Shown piece by piece: positions 54,072 to 62,993 of a stretch of DNA of 64,000 bases. The DNA comes from Aurantibacillus circumpalustris (GTDB lineage: Bacteria > Bacteroidota > Bacteroidia > B-17B0 > Aurantibacillaceae), in assembly GCF_029625215.1 (NCBI RefSeq), contig NZ_CP121197.1, positions 372,001 through 436,000 on the forward strand, given 5' to 3'. Under the pieces are notes generated by a model. That model was not told where the DNA came from. It did not search any database and saw only the letters and a list, made by a program, of their open reading frames with translations. Made by a program: the position numbers and the translations under genes. Each line of letters starts with the position of its first letter. Position 1 is the first letter of the stretch.

Positions 54072-54824
54072 ATGTTAGTTTTTATTACGGGAGCCACGTC
54101 GGGTATTGGAAAAAGCACTGCGGAAATTTTTGCAAAAAACGGATATAATCTTATTATTACCGGTAGAAGAGAAGAACGTTTAAGTTCATTCAAAAAGGAA
54201 CTTGAAACAACTTACAAGATTAAAGTAACCACATTGTGTTTTGATATCCGCGAGTCTGCTGCTGTTGAATCTGCCATCGCCTCTCTATCTGCTGAAAATA
54301 AAAACATTGATATTTTGGTAAATAATGCCGGCTTAGCTGCTGGTTTATCCTCTATACAAGACGGCTCGCTTTCTCACTGGGAACGTATGATTGACACTAA
54401 CATTAAAGGGTTTTTATATACTACAAAAGCTGTTTCTAATCTTATGATTAAAAATGGTAAAGGTCATATCATTAACATTGGGTCGATTGCTGGAAAAGAA
54501 GTGTATGCTAACGGTAACGTTTATTGCGCTACAAAACATGCAGTTGATGCTCTTAACAAGGGAATGCGTATTGATTTATTAGCACACAATATAAAAGTTA
54601 CTGCAGTAAACCCAGGAATGGTAGAAACAGAATTCAGTGTGGTACGTTTTGATGGTGATGAAGATCGTGCCAAAAAAGTTTATATGGGCATGGAACCCTT
54701 GAAACCAGAAGATATTGCTGAAACTGTTTTTTGGGTTGCAACCCGCCCTGCGCATGTTAACATTAACGACATTTTAATTATGCCCACTGTGCAAGCCACA
54801 GCCACCAATGTAATTCGCAAATAA
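54072..54824 (+). CDS. Short-chain dehydrogenase/reductase (YdfG-like)
   Basis: A 250-residue classical SDR. The NADP-binding TGATSGIG is at 6-13, NNAG at about 87-90, and the catalytic Ser/Tyr/Lys lies in INIGSIAG and YCATKHA (about 135-160). The C-terminal block AVNPGMVETEFSVVRFDGD resembles YdfG-type 3-hydroxy acid dehydrogenases, which act on serine-like substrates. That would suit its position after an amino acid permease, though this is inference. Its TAA lies one base before the proposed CTG start of the next gene. Confidence 0.93.
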   Translation: MLVFITGATSGIGKSTAEIFAKNGYNLIITGRREERLSSFKKELETTYKIKVTTLCFDIRESAAVESAIASLSAENKNIDILVNNAGLAAGLSSIQDGSLSHWERMIDTNIKGFLYTTKAVSNLMIKNGKGHIINIGSIAGKEVYANGNVYCATKHAVDALNKGMRIDLLAHNIKVTAVNPGMVETEFSVVRFDGDEDRAKKVYMGMEPLKPEDIAETVFWVATRPAHVNINDILIMPTVQATATNVIRK

Positions 54825-54825
54825 C

Positions 54826-55563
54826 CTGATACATAAGATAAAATATTCGGCTCTCTTTTTTATTTTATTTTTTTTTATCCCTGCTTTTTTATTTTCCCAA
54901 ACTGCCAGAAAAGGATCTGGTAATGGCAATCGTATTTATTTTGGACCTGTAGTTGGATTTTATTCCATCAATCAAAAACACGCCATTAGTCCAACCCAAA
55001 AAATTAGCATGCAGATTGGTTTCAAGAGAGAGCAGCGACTAGGAAATCAATACAAAACTTTTTTTTTAATTGGCGTGGAGTATTTTTTTCACGGACTTAA
55101 CTTCAGATCTTACTACTTTGACCAAGATACTCTGCAGCTTTATGATAAATCCTTTTCTTACAATTATTCATTATTTATTCATGAATTAAATCTGCCCATT
55201 CAATTTAAATATTTATTTAAACGTGCAGATAATAGTCTTTTTAGTCCTTATATAATAGCAGGTTATCACTTGCGTTATTTATTACCTGGGGCATTAAAAG
55301 TAAAACAAAACGGTCAACTTATTAAAGAAGATAGTCCAGAATTAAAATTTAAAAATGCGTTGTTTGTCAATAAAATGAATGCCTATGTAAGCCTTGGAAT
55401 AGGCTGGCAAAAAAACAGTTTGAGATCTAATAAGGGAAGTTTTTTTGTGGAATTAAATGGTAGATACGGTTTTTCGCCTTATTATTTCGAAACAAATTAT
55501 TCAGCGAGTTCACTCTTTATTAATGGGGCTCATCTTGCTTTGCAATTGGGATTAAAATTTTAA
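54826..55563 (+). CDS. Outer-membrane beta-barrel protein with probable CTG start
   Basis: From the first ATG (55009) this frame has 184 residues and no signal peptide. Upstream the frame is open back to 54814 and encodes a clear signal: HKIKYSALFFILFFFIPAF followed by LFSQ, then GNRIYFGPVVGFYSI, a typical first strand. The only NTG codon before it is CTG at 54826, giving 245 residues; ATA at 54829 is the other option. The body has alternating strands and ends HLALQLGLKF, as in small 8-10-strand barrels. Translation probably re-initiates after the SDR stop codon one base upstream. The function is unknown. Confidence 0.65.
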   Translation: MIHKIKYSALFFILFFFIPAFLFSQTARKGSGNGNRIYFGPVVGFYSINQKHAISPTQKISMQIGFKREQRLGNQYKTFFLIGVEYFFHGLNFRSYYFDQDTLQLYDKSFSYNYSLFIHELNLPIQFKYLFKRADNSLFSPYIIAGYHLRYLLPGALKVKQNGQLIKEDSPELKFKNALFVNKMNAYVSLGIGWQKNSLRSNKGSFFVELNGRYGFSPYYFETNYSASSLFINGAHLALQLGLKF

Positions 55564-55677
55564 TTCTAGTTCTTTCAAGTAAATTTTTTATTTTTCTTGG
55601 CTTTTACTAAATCATTTTATACTTTTAATCTAGTTCCCAAAGATTACCGTTCCCTTTACGTTTTTAAAATCTCCAAA

Positions 55678-56982
55678 ATGAACAGACGCAATTTTTTATT
55701 GACATCGGCAGGCAGCCTAAGCGCGCTTGAAATGTTTTCGACCATTGATAGAAATTTTACGACAAACCTTGAAAAACAACTGTCGAAATTAGAAAACCTG
55801 AGTTTAAGTGCTTCTGTCGAAAATGAAGACTTTTGGGGGTGGGTCCGTCAGAGTTATACAATTTCAGCTAACCTTATTAATTTAAATAATGGCGGTGTTA
55901 GTCCGCAACCAAAAGTGGTACAAGACGCACACATTCGCAACTATCAATTATCAAACGAAGCGCCGTCTTATTATATGTGGCGAATATTAGATCAAGAAAG
56001 AGAAGGCCTTCGTAATAAATTAGCTGACCTCTGCGGCGTCCTTCCAGAAGAAATTGCAATTAACAGAAATTCCACCGAAGGTTTAAACAGTATTATCTTC
56101 GGTTTAAATTTAAAAGAAGGCGATGAAGTAGTGCTTAGTACTTTTGATTATCCAAATATGAAAAACGCTTGGATGCAACGGGAAAAAAGAGATAAGATAA
56201 AATTAGTTTGGATTAATATTCCTCAACCGTTGGAAGATGATGCTAGTATTGTAAAATTGTATGAAAGTGCTATTACTTCAAAAACAAAAATTGTTCACAT
56301 TACTCATTTAATAAATTGGACTGGGAACATTATTCCTTGTAAAGCCATTGCAGATATGGCTCATAAAAAAGGTTGTGAAGTAATAGTGGATGGTGCACAT
56401 TCTTTTGCGCACATTAATTTTAAAATTGAAGATACCGGCGCAGATTATTTTGCAACTTCTCTTCACAAGTGGCTGTGCGCTCCTTTCGGCAGTGGGCTTC
56501 TTTACATTAAAAAAAATAAAATAAAAAATGTTTGGGCTTTGCTTTCGAGTGTCGATCCTGATGGAGATGATATTAAAAAGTTTGAGAACCTCGGCACACG
56601 TTCATTTGCATCTGAAATGGCAATAGGCACTGCCATTGATTTTCATAATGTAATTGGAGCTGATCGTAAAGAAGCGCGTCTACGTTATTTAAAAGAGTAC
56701 TGGACTGAAAAAGCAGTGAAACTTCCAAAAACAAAATTTGCTAGTTCACTAAAACCAGAGTACTCCTGCGCTATAGCCAACATAGGTTTTGAAGGCTGGG
56801 AAGCACAACAAATTGAAGCAAGATTATTTAAAGATTACAAAATACACACCGTTTCAATCATTCATGAAAAAGTAAATGGAATAAGGGTAACACCAAATGT
56901 GTACACCAATATACAAGACCTAGATTTTTTAGTGAAAGGTTTAACGCAGATATCTAGAGAAGTTGCGCCACCAGTTAAATAA
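55678..56982 (+). CDS. Tat-exported class V aminotransferase-fold PLP protein
   Basis: A 434-residue PLP enzyme. The ATG at 55678 gives a twin-arginine signal (MNRRNFLLTSAGSLSA); the frame opens 27 codons earlier without it. Class V blocks are LNNGGVSPQP (near 63), NRNSTEGLNSIIFGL, HITHLINWTGNIIP, VDGAHSFAHINF and the PLP lysine in FATSLHKWLCAPFGSG. It resembles isopenicillin-N epimerase and cysteine desulfurase-like proteins. Export in folded form with its cofactor would explain the Tat signal. A decayed copy of its 3' end lies at 58824-58948. Confidence 0.88.
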   Translation: MNRRNFLLTSAGSLSALEMFSTIDRNFTTNLEKQLSKLENLSLSASVENEDFWGWVRQSYTISANLINLNNGGVSPQPKVVQDAHIRNYQLSNEAPSYYMWRILDQEREGLRNKLADLCGVLPEEIAINRNSTEGLNSIIFGLNLKEGDEVVLSTFDYPNMKNAWMQREKRDKIKLVWINIPQPLEDDASIVKLYESAITSKTKIVHITHLINWTGNIIPCKAIADMAHKKGCEVIVDGAHSFAHINFKIEDTGADYFATSLHKWLCAPFGSGLLYIKKNKIKNVWALLSSVDPDGDDIKKFENLGTRSFASEMAIGTAIDFHNVIGADRKEARLRYLKEYWTEKAVKLPKTKFASSLKPEYSCAIANIGFEGWEAQQIEARLFKDYKIHTVSIIHEKVNGIRVTPNVYTNIQDLDFLVKGLTQISREVAPPVK

Positions 56983-57048
56983 ATTTTGATACAGCTCTCT
57001 GAATCTCGAATTCATTAGTCTAGTTAAGACTATGTCTAAAATCAAATA

Positions 57049-58722
57049 TTATTTTGATTTTATAAGTTTTTTAATAATCTTTTGATCATCATAACTTACC
57101 TCAAGTAAATAAATACCCAACGGAAATTTATCCAACTCGTTCATAATTAAATATTGATCTGGTGAAAATTCTCCTTGAAATATTCTTTTACCAATACCAT
57201 CATATAAGTTAATTTTAACTGAGCTATTTGGAGTTTTTGTAAATTTTAATTCAATTTCGTTTGAGAATGGATTCGGAAATATTTTAAGAAAATTAGGGAA
57301 TACACTAGATAAAGAGTCTAAGTTAGCTGGTGCTTCTTCGCTAATTTTTAGTTTCCATAATTTACTGATAAAATTATTACCAGTATATGTAGTAAAATAA
57401 AGATTTGAACCAACAACAATCATTCCACTTGGGCTCTGATAAAACTGCTCTCCTGATAAATCAATCATTTTCATAGTACCATTTGCGTAACCATTGGTCT
57501 TACACAACCATCTTTTCGAACTGTCATTTGCAAAAAAGTAAATTTCATATTTTGATTTTACAAAAGTTCCTGGAAAACAAATATCATTGCAAACTTCTCT
57601 AAACAGATGTGTTCCTTTTGAGGAGCCATCACTCGTGTATAAGTCAACAGGAAAGAAAGAAGGAAATGGTGATACCACGTCGCTGTTTGACGCCAAAAAG
57701 AGTAGTTGATTATTACAGGTCATTAAATTATCCACTCGCGATCCGAACAATTTACTTTTATTAATATCCTTTACCATATAGGTTCCATTTTCTGTTCCAT
57801 CTGTTCTATATAATTCCGTGTTGTTTACGGAATACGGAGAATTATAATAGTTTGCTAAATAGGAAGTGTCAGCTGCCGAAAAATAAACAACTCCTTTATT
57901 AACAATAAAATCTTTGGGTGTCGAACTTTGCGATCCTGGATTTATATCTTTTAGCATTACTGTTCCCTCATCGCTACCATCTGTTCGCCATGGCTCGCTT
58001 CCATGAATGCCATCATTAGCGGAAAAATATAAATATCCATTGTTGACCGTCGACGAATTGCCGTAATCGCTAGAAGAGGCAGATCCAATATTGATATCTT
58101 TAACTAAAACGGTTCCATCGGCAGTACCATCCGTTTTCCATAATTCAGTACCATGCGCAGAATCAGTAGCGAAAAAAAATAAACTATTATCCATAATCAT
58201 GAAATTTGGCCCTTTGAATGACACCCCGAACAAATCGAAATGTTTCAATAACTTGGTTCCCTCTTCCGTACCATCAGAATGCCACAATCCACAAAGATAG
58301 TCAACGAAAAATAATTGATTTTTAAAGGCGATGCCATTTGCTAGGCCAAAAGTTAAAGTGCTATTTTTGACTATTTTTGTGCCGCTTTCAGTCCCATCCG
58401 TAACCCAAAGTTTTTTATAATCGCCATTACCATCGTACTGATTAAAAAACAACAGATTATTTACTGCGATCAAATCTGTAGGATCCCCTACTTCTCGCCG
58501 AGATTCATTAGCCTTAATCTCTTTTACGATAAATGTTTCATCATTACTTTCATTGGTTCTGTATAACTGACTGGATTGGTCTATGTTTTTGCCACTAAAA
58601 TAAAGCGTGCCATCGCAACGCGTCAATGATTTTATAATCATTCCATCTTTTATCAAAATAGGTTCTTGCGCTTGCAAACCTTTTAAAAAAAAGATAAATA
58701 TTAAAAACACAAAATGTCTCAT
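57049..58722 (-). CDS. T9SS protein with ELWxxDGTxxGT repeats
   Basis: A 557-residue secreted protein with a signal peptide (MRHFVFLIFIFFLKGLQAQ). Residues 30-440 are built from repeats of the form ELWKTDGTADGTVLVKDIN, including LWVTDGTESGTKIVK, LWHSDGTEEGTKLLK, EPWRTDGSDEGTVMLKDIN and ELYRTDGTENGTYMVKDIN, spaced 45-60 residues apart like propeller blades. The C-terminal 75 residues are a type A sorting domain (IFPNPFSNEIELKFTK ... GIYLLEV). Likely a surface-exposed propeller, perhaps adhesive. It lies between the aminotransferase gene and a remnant of that gene. Confidence 0.88.
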   Translation of the reverse strand: MRHFVFLIFIFFLKGLQAQEPILIKDGMIIKSLTRCDGTLYFSGKNIDQSSQLYRTNESNDETFIVKEIKANESRREVGDPTDLIAVNNLLFFNQYDGNGDYKKLWVTDGTESGTKIVKNSTLTFGLANGIAFKNQLFFVDYLCGLWHSDGTEEGTKLLKHFDLFGVSFKGPNFMIMDNSLFFFATDSAHGTELWKTDGTADGTVLVKDINIGSASSSDYGNSSTVNNGYLYFSANDGIHGSEPWRTDGSDEGTVMLKDINPGSQSSTPKDFIVNKGVVYFSAADTSYLANYYNSPYSVNNTELYRTDGTENGTYMVKDINKSKLFGSRVDNLMTCNNQLLFLASNSDVVSPFPSFFPVDLYTSDGSSKGTHLFREVCNDICFPGTFVKSKYEIYFFANDSSKRWLCKTNGYANGTMKMIDLSGEQFYQSPSGMIVVGSNLYFTTYTGNNFISKLWKLKISEEAPANLDSLSSVFPNFLKIFPNPFSNEIELKFTKTPNSSVKINLYDGIGKRIFQGEFSPDQYLIMNELDKFPLGIYLLEVSYDDQKIIKKLIKSK

Positions 58723-58823
58723 CTTACTTTGGGTTCTTCTAATTTATTTCACAATACAGATGGTTCCATATTGAAGTATATAATTTAATACAAGTTACGA
58801 AAAAATATAATACACTTCACTTT

Positions 58824-58948
58824 AAGTCTTATTCACGTTTATTCAAATAAGAGTGCCTCCCAATGTATGCGCTAATTTGGAAAATTTAGACTTTTGAATG
58901 AAAGGTTTAACGCAGATATCTAATGAAATTGCGCCACCGGTGAAATAA
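58824..58948 (+). pseudogene. Remnant of a second aminotransferase 3' end
   Basis: From 58847 the plus strand reads IRVPPNVCANLENLDF, a TGA, then MKGLTQISNEIAPPVK and TAA. This aligns codon by codon with the last 33 residues of the aminotransferase at 55678-56982 (IRVTPNVYTNIQDLDF, LVKGLTQISREVAPPVK). Weaker similarity begins near 58824 (SLIH against SIIH). It carries an in-frame stop and lacks the rest of the gene, so it is not functional. About 1.9 kb separates it from the matching end of the intact gene. Confidence 0.75.
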
Positions 58949-58956
58949 TTACTTTT

Positions 58957-59286
58957 TTAGTCGATTACCAATACAAGAGCACCATTTATTGATTTGGCCA
59001 TATGTGGAATGCCATCATCGCCAACAATGTATGTGGTATTAGCAGTAATTATATGACTTGTTCCATCTTTATAATCTAGAATTAATTCTCCTTCTAAAAT
59101 ATGTATAATGTGTCCTTTAACACACCAATGATCTGCCAAATAATCAGCAGAATACTGAACTTGTCTGATTTTAATATCTCCAAACAATTTTATTTTACTT
59201 GAGGCAAAACCTTTTGCTCCATTACTTTTCTCAGTTGGAGTATTATGCCAATCAATTAAATTAGGTGGTATGTTGTTTAAGATCAT
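58957..59286 (-). CDS. DHCW-motif cupin-fold protein
   Basis: A 109-residue single-domain cupin. YLADHWCVKGHIIHILEGEL (about 49-68) is the characteristic block, with the beta-barrel continuing through YIVGDDGIPHMAKS. It lacks the full HxH...E...H metal set of classical cupins but keeps candidate ligands (His53, His60, His near 95). No signal peptide. The function is unknown. It lies 32 bases downstream of the DUF523 gene on the same strand, so they may share a transcript. Confidence 0.75.
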   Translation of the reverse strand: MILNNIPPNLIDWHNTPTEKSNGAKGFASSKIKLFGDIKIRQVQYSADYLADHWCVKGHIIHILEGELILDYKDGTSHIITANTTYIVGDDGIPHMAKSINGALVLVID

Positions 59287-59318
59287 AAACGTAATTTGTA
59301 TTGCATTATTTTTTCTAA

Positions 59319-59939
59319 CTATACCTTAAAATAATTTTTATACCAATCAATTTCATGATGGTCCACTTTACTCAAATCGATTTTATGACTGCTGTCAATT
59401 TTTGAATAGAGGATTTCTAAGGAAGCATAATCTCTTTGGCTAATTACTTTAATGCCATTTCGAATGAGTTGTGCGGCACAAACTCCAGCGCCAATTTGGT
59501 ATACTTTGTTTTCGCTAAATCTATTACCGTCGTATATCACCTGACTGCCACAGGCTGCGCTGATATCCATTAAAACAGCTACTTCTACTTTTTCTCTAAA
59601 AGCAATTTCTAACATTTTTTCAGAAGCTTTAACCATGCCTTCTGTCCAATCTTTACCAGTTTCAGTTAGTACTTTTGCTTTGCCATTTAATACATCCATA
59701 CCCGTTCCACCATGGATATCACACATTTCTCTAGGCGTTCCAAAGGAAAATTCTTCAGGACAAAATTTTACAATCTTCACCGTGTCGTATTTTAAGAATT
59801 TTAATGCACTGGGATATTCGCCATTTGCGGTTCCATCGTATCCGCAGGTTAAACCTGTTAAACAGGCACTCATGAGAATTCTTAGTGGGTTTTCCTTAGT
59901 GGGAACCCTTAAATTATTTAAATGGGTTTTGTCAGTCAT
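59319..59939 (-). CDS. DUF523 (YbbK-like) protein
   Basis: A 206-residue protein of the DUF523 family. MSACLTGLTCGYDG (about 23-36), KFCPEEFSFGTPRE, MDVLNGKAKVLTETG and MDISAACGSQVIYDG are the conserved blocks, with cysteines at the usual positions that could bind a metal or cluster. A C-terminal extension, including RDYASLEILYSKIDSSHK, follows the core. The function is not known; some homologues are fused to DUF1722. It is upstream of the cupin gene and downstream of the broken Fic gene on the same strand. Confidence 0.85.
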   Translation of the reverse strand: MTDKTHLNNLRVPTKENPLRILMSACLTGLTCGYDGTANGEYPSALKFLKYDTVKIVKFCPEEFSFGTPREMCDIHGGTGMDVLNGKAKVLTETGKDWTEGMVKASEKMLEIAFREKVEVAVLMDISAACGSQVIYDGNRFSENKVYQIGAGVCAAQLIRNGIKVISQRDYASLEILYSKIDSSHKIDLSKVDHHEIDWYKNYFKV

Positions 59940-60078
59940 GTTTGTTTTTTTGTCGAATACGAAAAATTCTGATCAGCAATTCAAAATTGCTTTCTATTTA
60001 AACAACTAATTTAAGAAATATTTTAAAGAGAATAGGATTGATGGTATACCATTCTACCATAGACTCTGTTGTGGTTTC

Positions 60079-61044
60079 CTATTTCAAAACATATTCTGTT
60101 TTATTTTTACTCCCAACGCTCCGAAATATTTTTAAATCAACACCCTTCTTTAAATCTCTACTTGCTGTAGCAGAAGACAAGTCTTTAAAGATATTCATGT
60201 AATCTTTTCTTGTAAATTTTTTCATTCCTAAAGTGATGAAATATTCTAATCTATCGAAGTCCTTTAAAATTCTATTGTTGCATGACAGTATACCTTTTAA
60301 AGATTCATTAATAACCTCAAGCATGTACTCAATAAAAAAAGTCGAATTACCCGCCTTGTCGCTCATTGCAAGTGATTTATAATACTCTCTTCGTGTTTGA
60401 TTGATTAAAGTTTCAAAGGGCAAGAACTCAAAGATTGGGTATTCTGACATCAGAATTAGTGTTTGCCATAACCTTCCCAATCGTCCATTTCCATCAAGAA
60501 AAGGGTGAATAAATTCCATCTCATAATGAAAAACGCAACTCTTAATGATTATTAGTTCATCAGAATTTTTTAAATAGGCAAATAAGTCCCTCATTAAATA
60601 CGGGACATTTTTGTACGGCGGAGTAACATACTCTAATTTAGTTCCCTTAACTATCCCTACTCCCTGTTTCCTGTACTTTCCAGGACCAGCTATCAATCCA
60701 TTCATTAATTTGAGATGCGCCTTTAAGAAATGCTCTTCAGACAAACACCTATAGTCACTTAGTTTCTCGTAAACCTGAATAGCATTTAAAACTTCTAAAA
60801 CATCTTTCTTAGGTCCAATGACTCTTTTACTTTCAATTAAGGCGGTAATTTGTTCTTCTGTTAATGTATTTCCTTCAATACTTAATGAGGAATGAATTGT
60901 TTTTATTCTATTTTATTTTCGATGTTGAGGAGACTGTTTACTCAGGTAATTAGCATTTACCTCTCCAAGCTTTTCGGAAATTGAACTAATTAATTTTAAA
61001 ATTTTCGGACTTATGTTGTATGGTGGTTTCAATGATACTATCAT
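60079..61044 (-). pseudogene. Class II Fic protein gene interrupted by one in-frame TAA
   Basis: Read from the ATG at 61044 (MIVSLKPPYNISPKILKLIS), the frame is 322 codons long with a single stop, TAA at 60915-60913 (codon 44), in the context QHRK-stop-NRIKTIHSSLS. After it come the inhibitory motif SLSIEGN (53-59), the catalytic loop HPFLDGNGRLGR (180-191) and a C-terminal winged-helix region (KKFTRKDYMNIFKDLSSATA). Fic proteins AMPylate target proteins. All parts are intact except for the stop, which makes it a recent pseudogene or a sequencing error. A protein starting at the TTG at 60744 would keep the catalytic core but lose the inhibitory helix. Confidence 0.85.
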
Positions 61045-61056
61045 TTGATACTATCA
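61033..61056. promoter_or_regulatory. Tandem TGATACTATCA operator-like repeats at the Fic start
   Basis: Two perfect 11-bp copies (61033-61043 and 61046-61056), each palindromic around its central base and 13 bp apart centre to centre. They overlap the Fic start codon. The spacing and symmetry suit a DNA-binding regulator, perhaps the Fic protein's own winged-helix domain. Confidence 0.45.
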
Positions 61057-61305
61057 AAAGTAAGGTATTCGTTTTGGAATTTAAAATTGTTGATTTTAGT
61101 AAAAGCAGGCGTTAGTAACTGTATGTTAACATTTTGCTGCGGTTACTAACCCTTCATTGAGCTGTTCCAATTATCCACCGTCGTTTGTCCCTTGTAAATT
61201 GTTCAAAAATTTTAAACCCACCAGACACGATTTAATGTCACTGGTCTCCCAACTAACAATAATAAATGTATTATTGCGTTAAAGTCTATATAATATAACT
61301 TTTCA

Positions 61306-62826
61306 ATGCGTATAGAATATGTTTCCCATTCATGTTTTGTTATTGAAACGGATGGTACCAAAATAGCATTCGACCCTTGGATAACAGGGTCAGCTTATAA
61401 GAATCAATGGCACTTATTTCCAAAACCTATTGATACTACTTGTGTTGAACAAGCTGACGTTATTGTAATATCTCACGGGCATGAAGACCACTTGCACCAC
61501 GAATCATTAATTCGAATACAAAAAAACGCACATGTCTTTTTCCCTTTTCAATGGCGAGAAGGTGTTGTGAATTATTTCAAACACTTACATTTTAAAGAGA
61601 TTACTGAAGCGGTAAGTTTTAAAACATATACTTTTAAGAATTTAAAAATAACGTATCTAGGTTATTCGCTTGAAAGTGTAATTGTAGTTGAATGTGAAGG
61701 GTACGTAATTGTAAATATTAATGACGCTCTAAATTCTAATCATGAAACCGCTGTTGACTTTCTCTTGGCTAAAATAAAAACAAAGTGGCCTAAAATAGAT
61801 TTTCTGTTTTCTGGTTGGAGTGGCGCAGGATATTTCCCTAATAAAGTGCATTACAAAGGTAAAGATGATAAAGAAGTTGCTCGGATTAGAGAACAATATT
61901 TTGCAGATAACTTTTGTAAGTTTACTAAATATTTACAGCCAAATATAGCTGTTCCTTTTGCCCCTGGTTTTGTATTATTAAGCGATGAAAACCGATGGAT
62001 AAATGATATAAAATTTCCTCGGCAAATTGTAGGTCGGTATTATCATGAACATTTTGAAAAGAAAACACACATTCAATTTCCAATTATCTATCCGGGTGAT
62101 TATTTTATTGATACTACATTTCATAAAAAGTCTAAATACCATGCCAATAAAGATGATCACGAAATTTATAGCGATTTAGATAAGGTATTCAGCAAAGAAA
62201 TTATCATTGCAAATCAAATAAATTTTACAAATGAAGATGAGATGAGCGAATTACAGACTAAACTCACCTTTTGGCTAAACAAAAATAAAAAGTTATACAA
62301 CCCTAAAGTTATTGAAGACTCAATTTTTAGCATAAAGTTTACGGATGTGAAGAAAAATAATTATTTTAATATATCATTAAAGAATAAAATGCCTGAGGTT
62401 AATAGAAGTAATTATTCAAAAAAAGAAGACCGTCTTATAATTACAACAAAAGCTAAACTACTATCTCTAAACCTTGATAAAATATGGGGGGGAGATGTTC
62501 TATCAATAGGCTACGCGATAGATATAGAAGTGTTTGAGGAGTTGTCTCTTGAAAAGAACTTAGATATTGTTTGCGTTAGACTTATTACACGTTATCCCAT
62601 TTTTAAAGACGATGTAACACATAATACTAGTAGAGTTTTAAAATATTATTTCAATAATCCATCTCTTACTAACTTATGGATTACTCAAAAAATAAAACTA
62701 CGTCCCTACGTAAATAAATATCCATTTAATGAGCGCGATCATTGGATTACATATAGCAAATGCGATTTGTGTCAGGTTTGCAAAATGCCGGAATTAGATT
62801 TTGAGAAATTACAATCTTCCGATTAA
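61306..62826 (+). CDS. Large metallo-beta-lactamase-fold protein with C-terminal CxxCxxC
   Basis: A 506-residue protein. Residues 1-300 are a metallo-beta-lactamase fold: SHSCFVIETDGTKIAFDPW (7-25), the metal motif SHGHEDH (56-62), and GWSGAGYFPNKVHY near 180. The remaining 200 residues show no domain I recognise and end with CDLCQVCKMPE (Cys 486, 489, 492), a possible metal or cluster site. The N-terminal part resembles UlaG-like lactonases and the metal domain of CMP-sialic acid hydroxylases, but I cannot choose. It is single on the plus strand. The 261 bases between it and the Fic start hold only the operator-like repeats. Confidence 0.78.
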   Translation: MRIEYVSHSCFVIETDGTKIAFDPWITGSAYKNQWHLFPKPIDTTCVEQADVIVISHGHEDHLHHESLIRIQKNAHVFFPFQWREGVVNYFKHLHFKEITEAVSFKTYTFKNLKITYLGYSLESVIVVECEGYVIVNINDALNSNHETAVDFLLAKIKTKWPKIDFLFSGWSGAGYFPNKVHYKGKDDKEVARIREQYFADNFCKFTKYLQPNIAVPFAPGFVLLSDENRWINDIKFPRQIVGRYYHEHFEKKTHIQFPIIYPGDYFIDTTFHKKSKYHANKDDHEIYSDLDKVFSKEIIIANQINFTNEDEMSELQTKLTFWLNKNKKLYNPKVIEDSIFSIKFTDVKKNNYFNISLKNKMPEVNRSNYSKKEDRLIITTKAKLLSLNLDKIWGGDVLSIGYAIDIEVFEELSLEKNLDIVCVRLITRYPIFKDDVTHNTSRVLKYYFNNPSLTNLWITQKIKLRPYVNKYPFNERDHWITYSKCDLCQVCKMPELDFEKLQSSD

Positions 62827-62993
62827 TTTTATTAGGAATGTATTACTTGTCTGCTGGACGAGTCCACCTCAATAAATACTAAACACATATTAAACACCAT
62901 AAACCCGACAACAATCGGTTATAAGTATTTAAAAGCGTATCTAATTGTTTAACAATGATAAAAGAAATTCCAAATCAGTAAAGATCAAAAGTC

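Noticed and set aside
55009-55563. Outer-membrane protein starting at the first ATG
   Set aside because: This start omits the signal peptide and the first beta strand that are plainly encoded in the same frame upstream.
60041-60052. Perfect 12-bp palindrome ATGGTATACCAT downstream of the Fic gene
   Set aside because: A single short AT-rich palindrome without repeats or a known partner; too weak to call an attachment site or operator.
60079-60744. A normal short Fic protein starting at TTG
   Set aside because: The same frame upstream, after one stop codon, encodes the conserved N-terminal part of class II Fic proteins, so the short frame is the tail of a broken gene.
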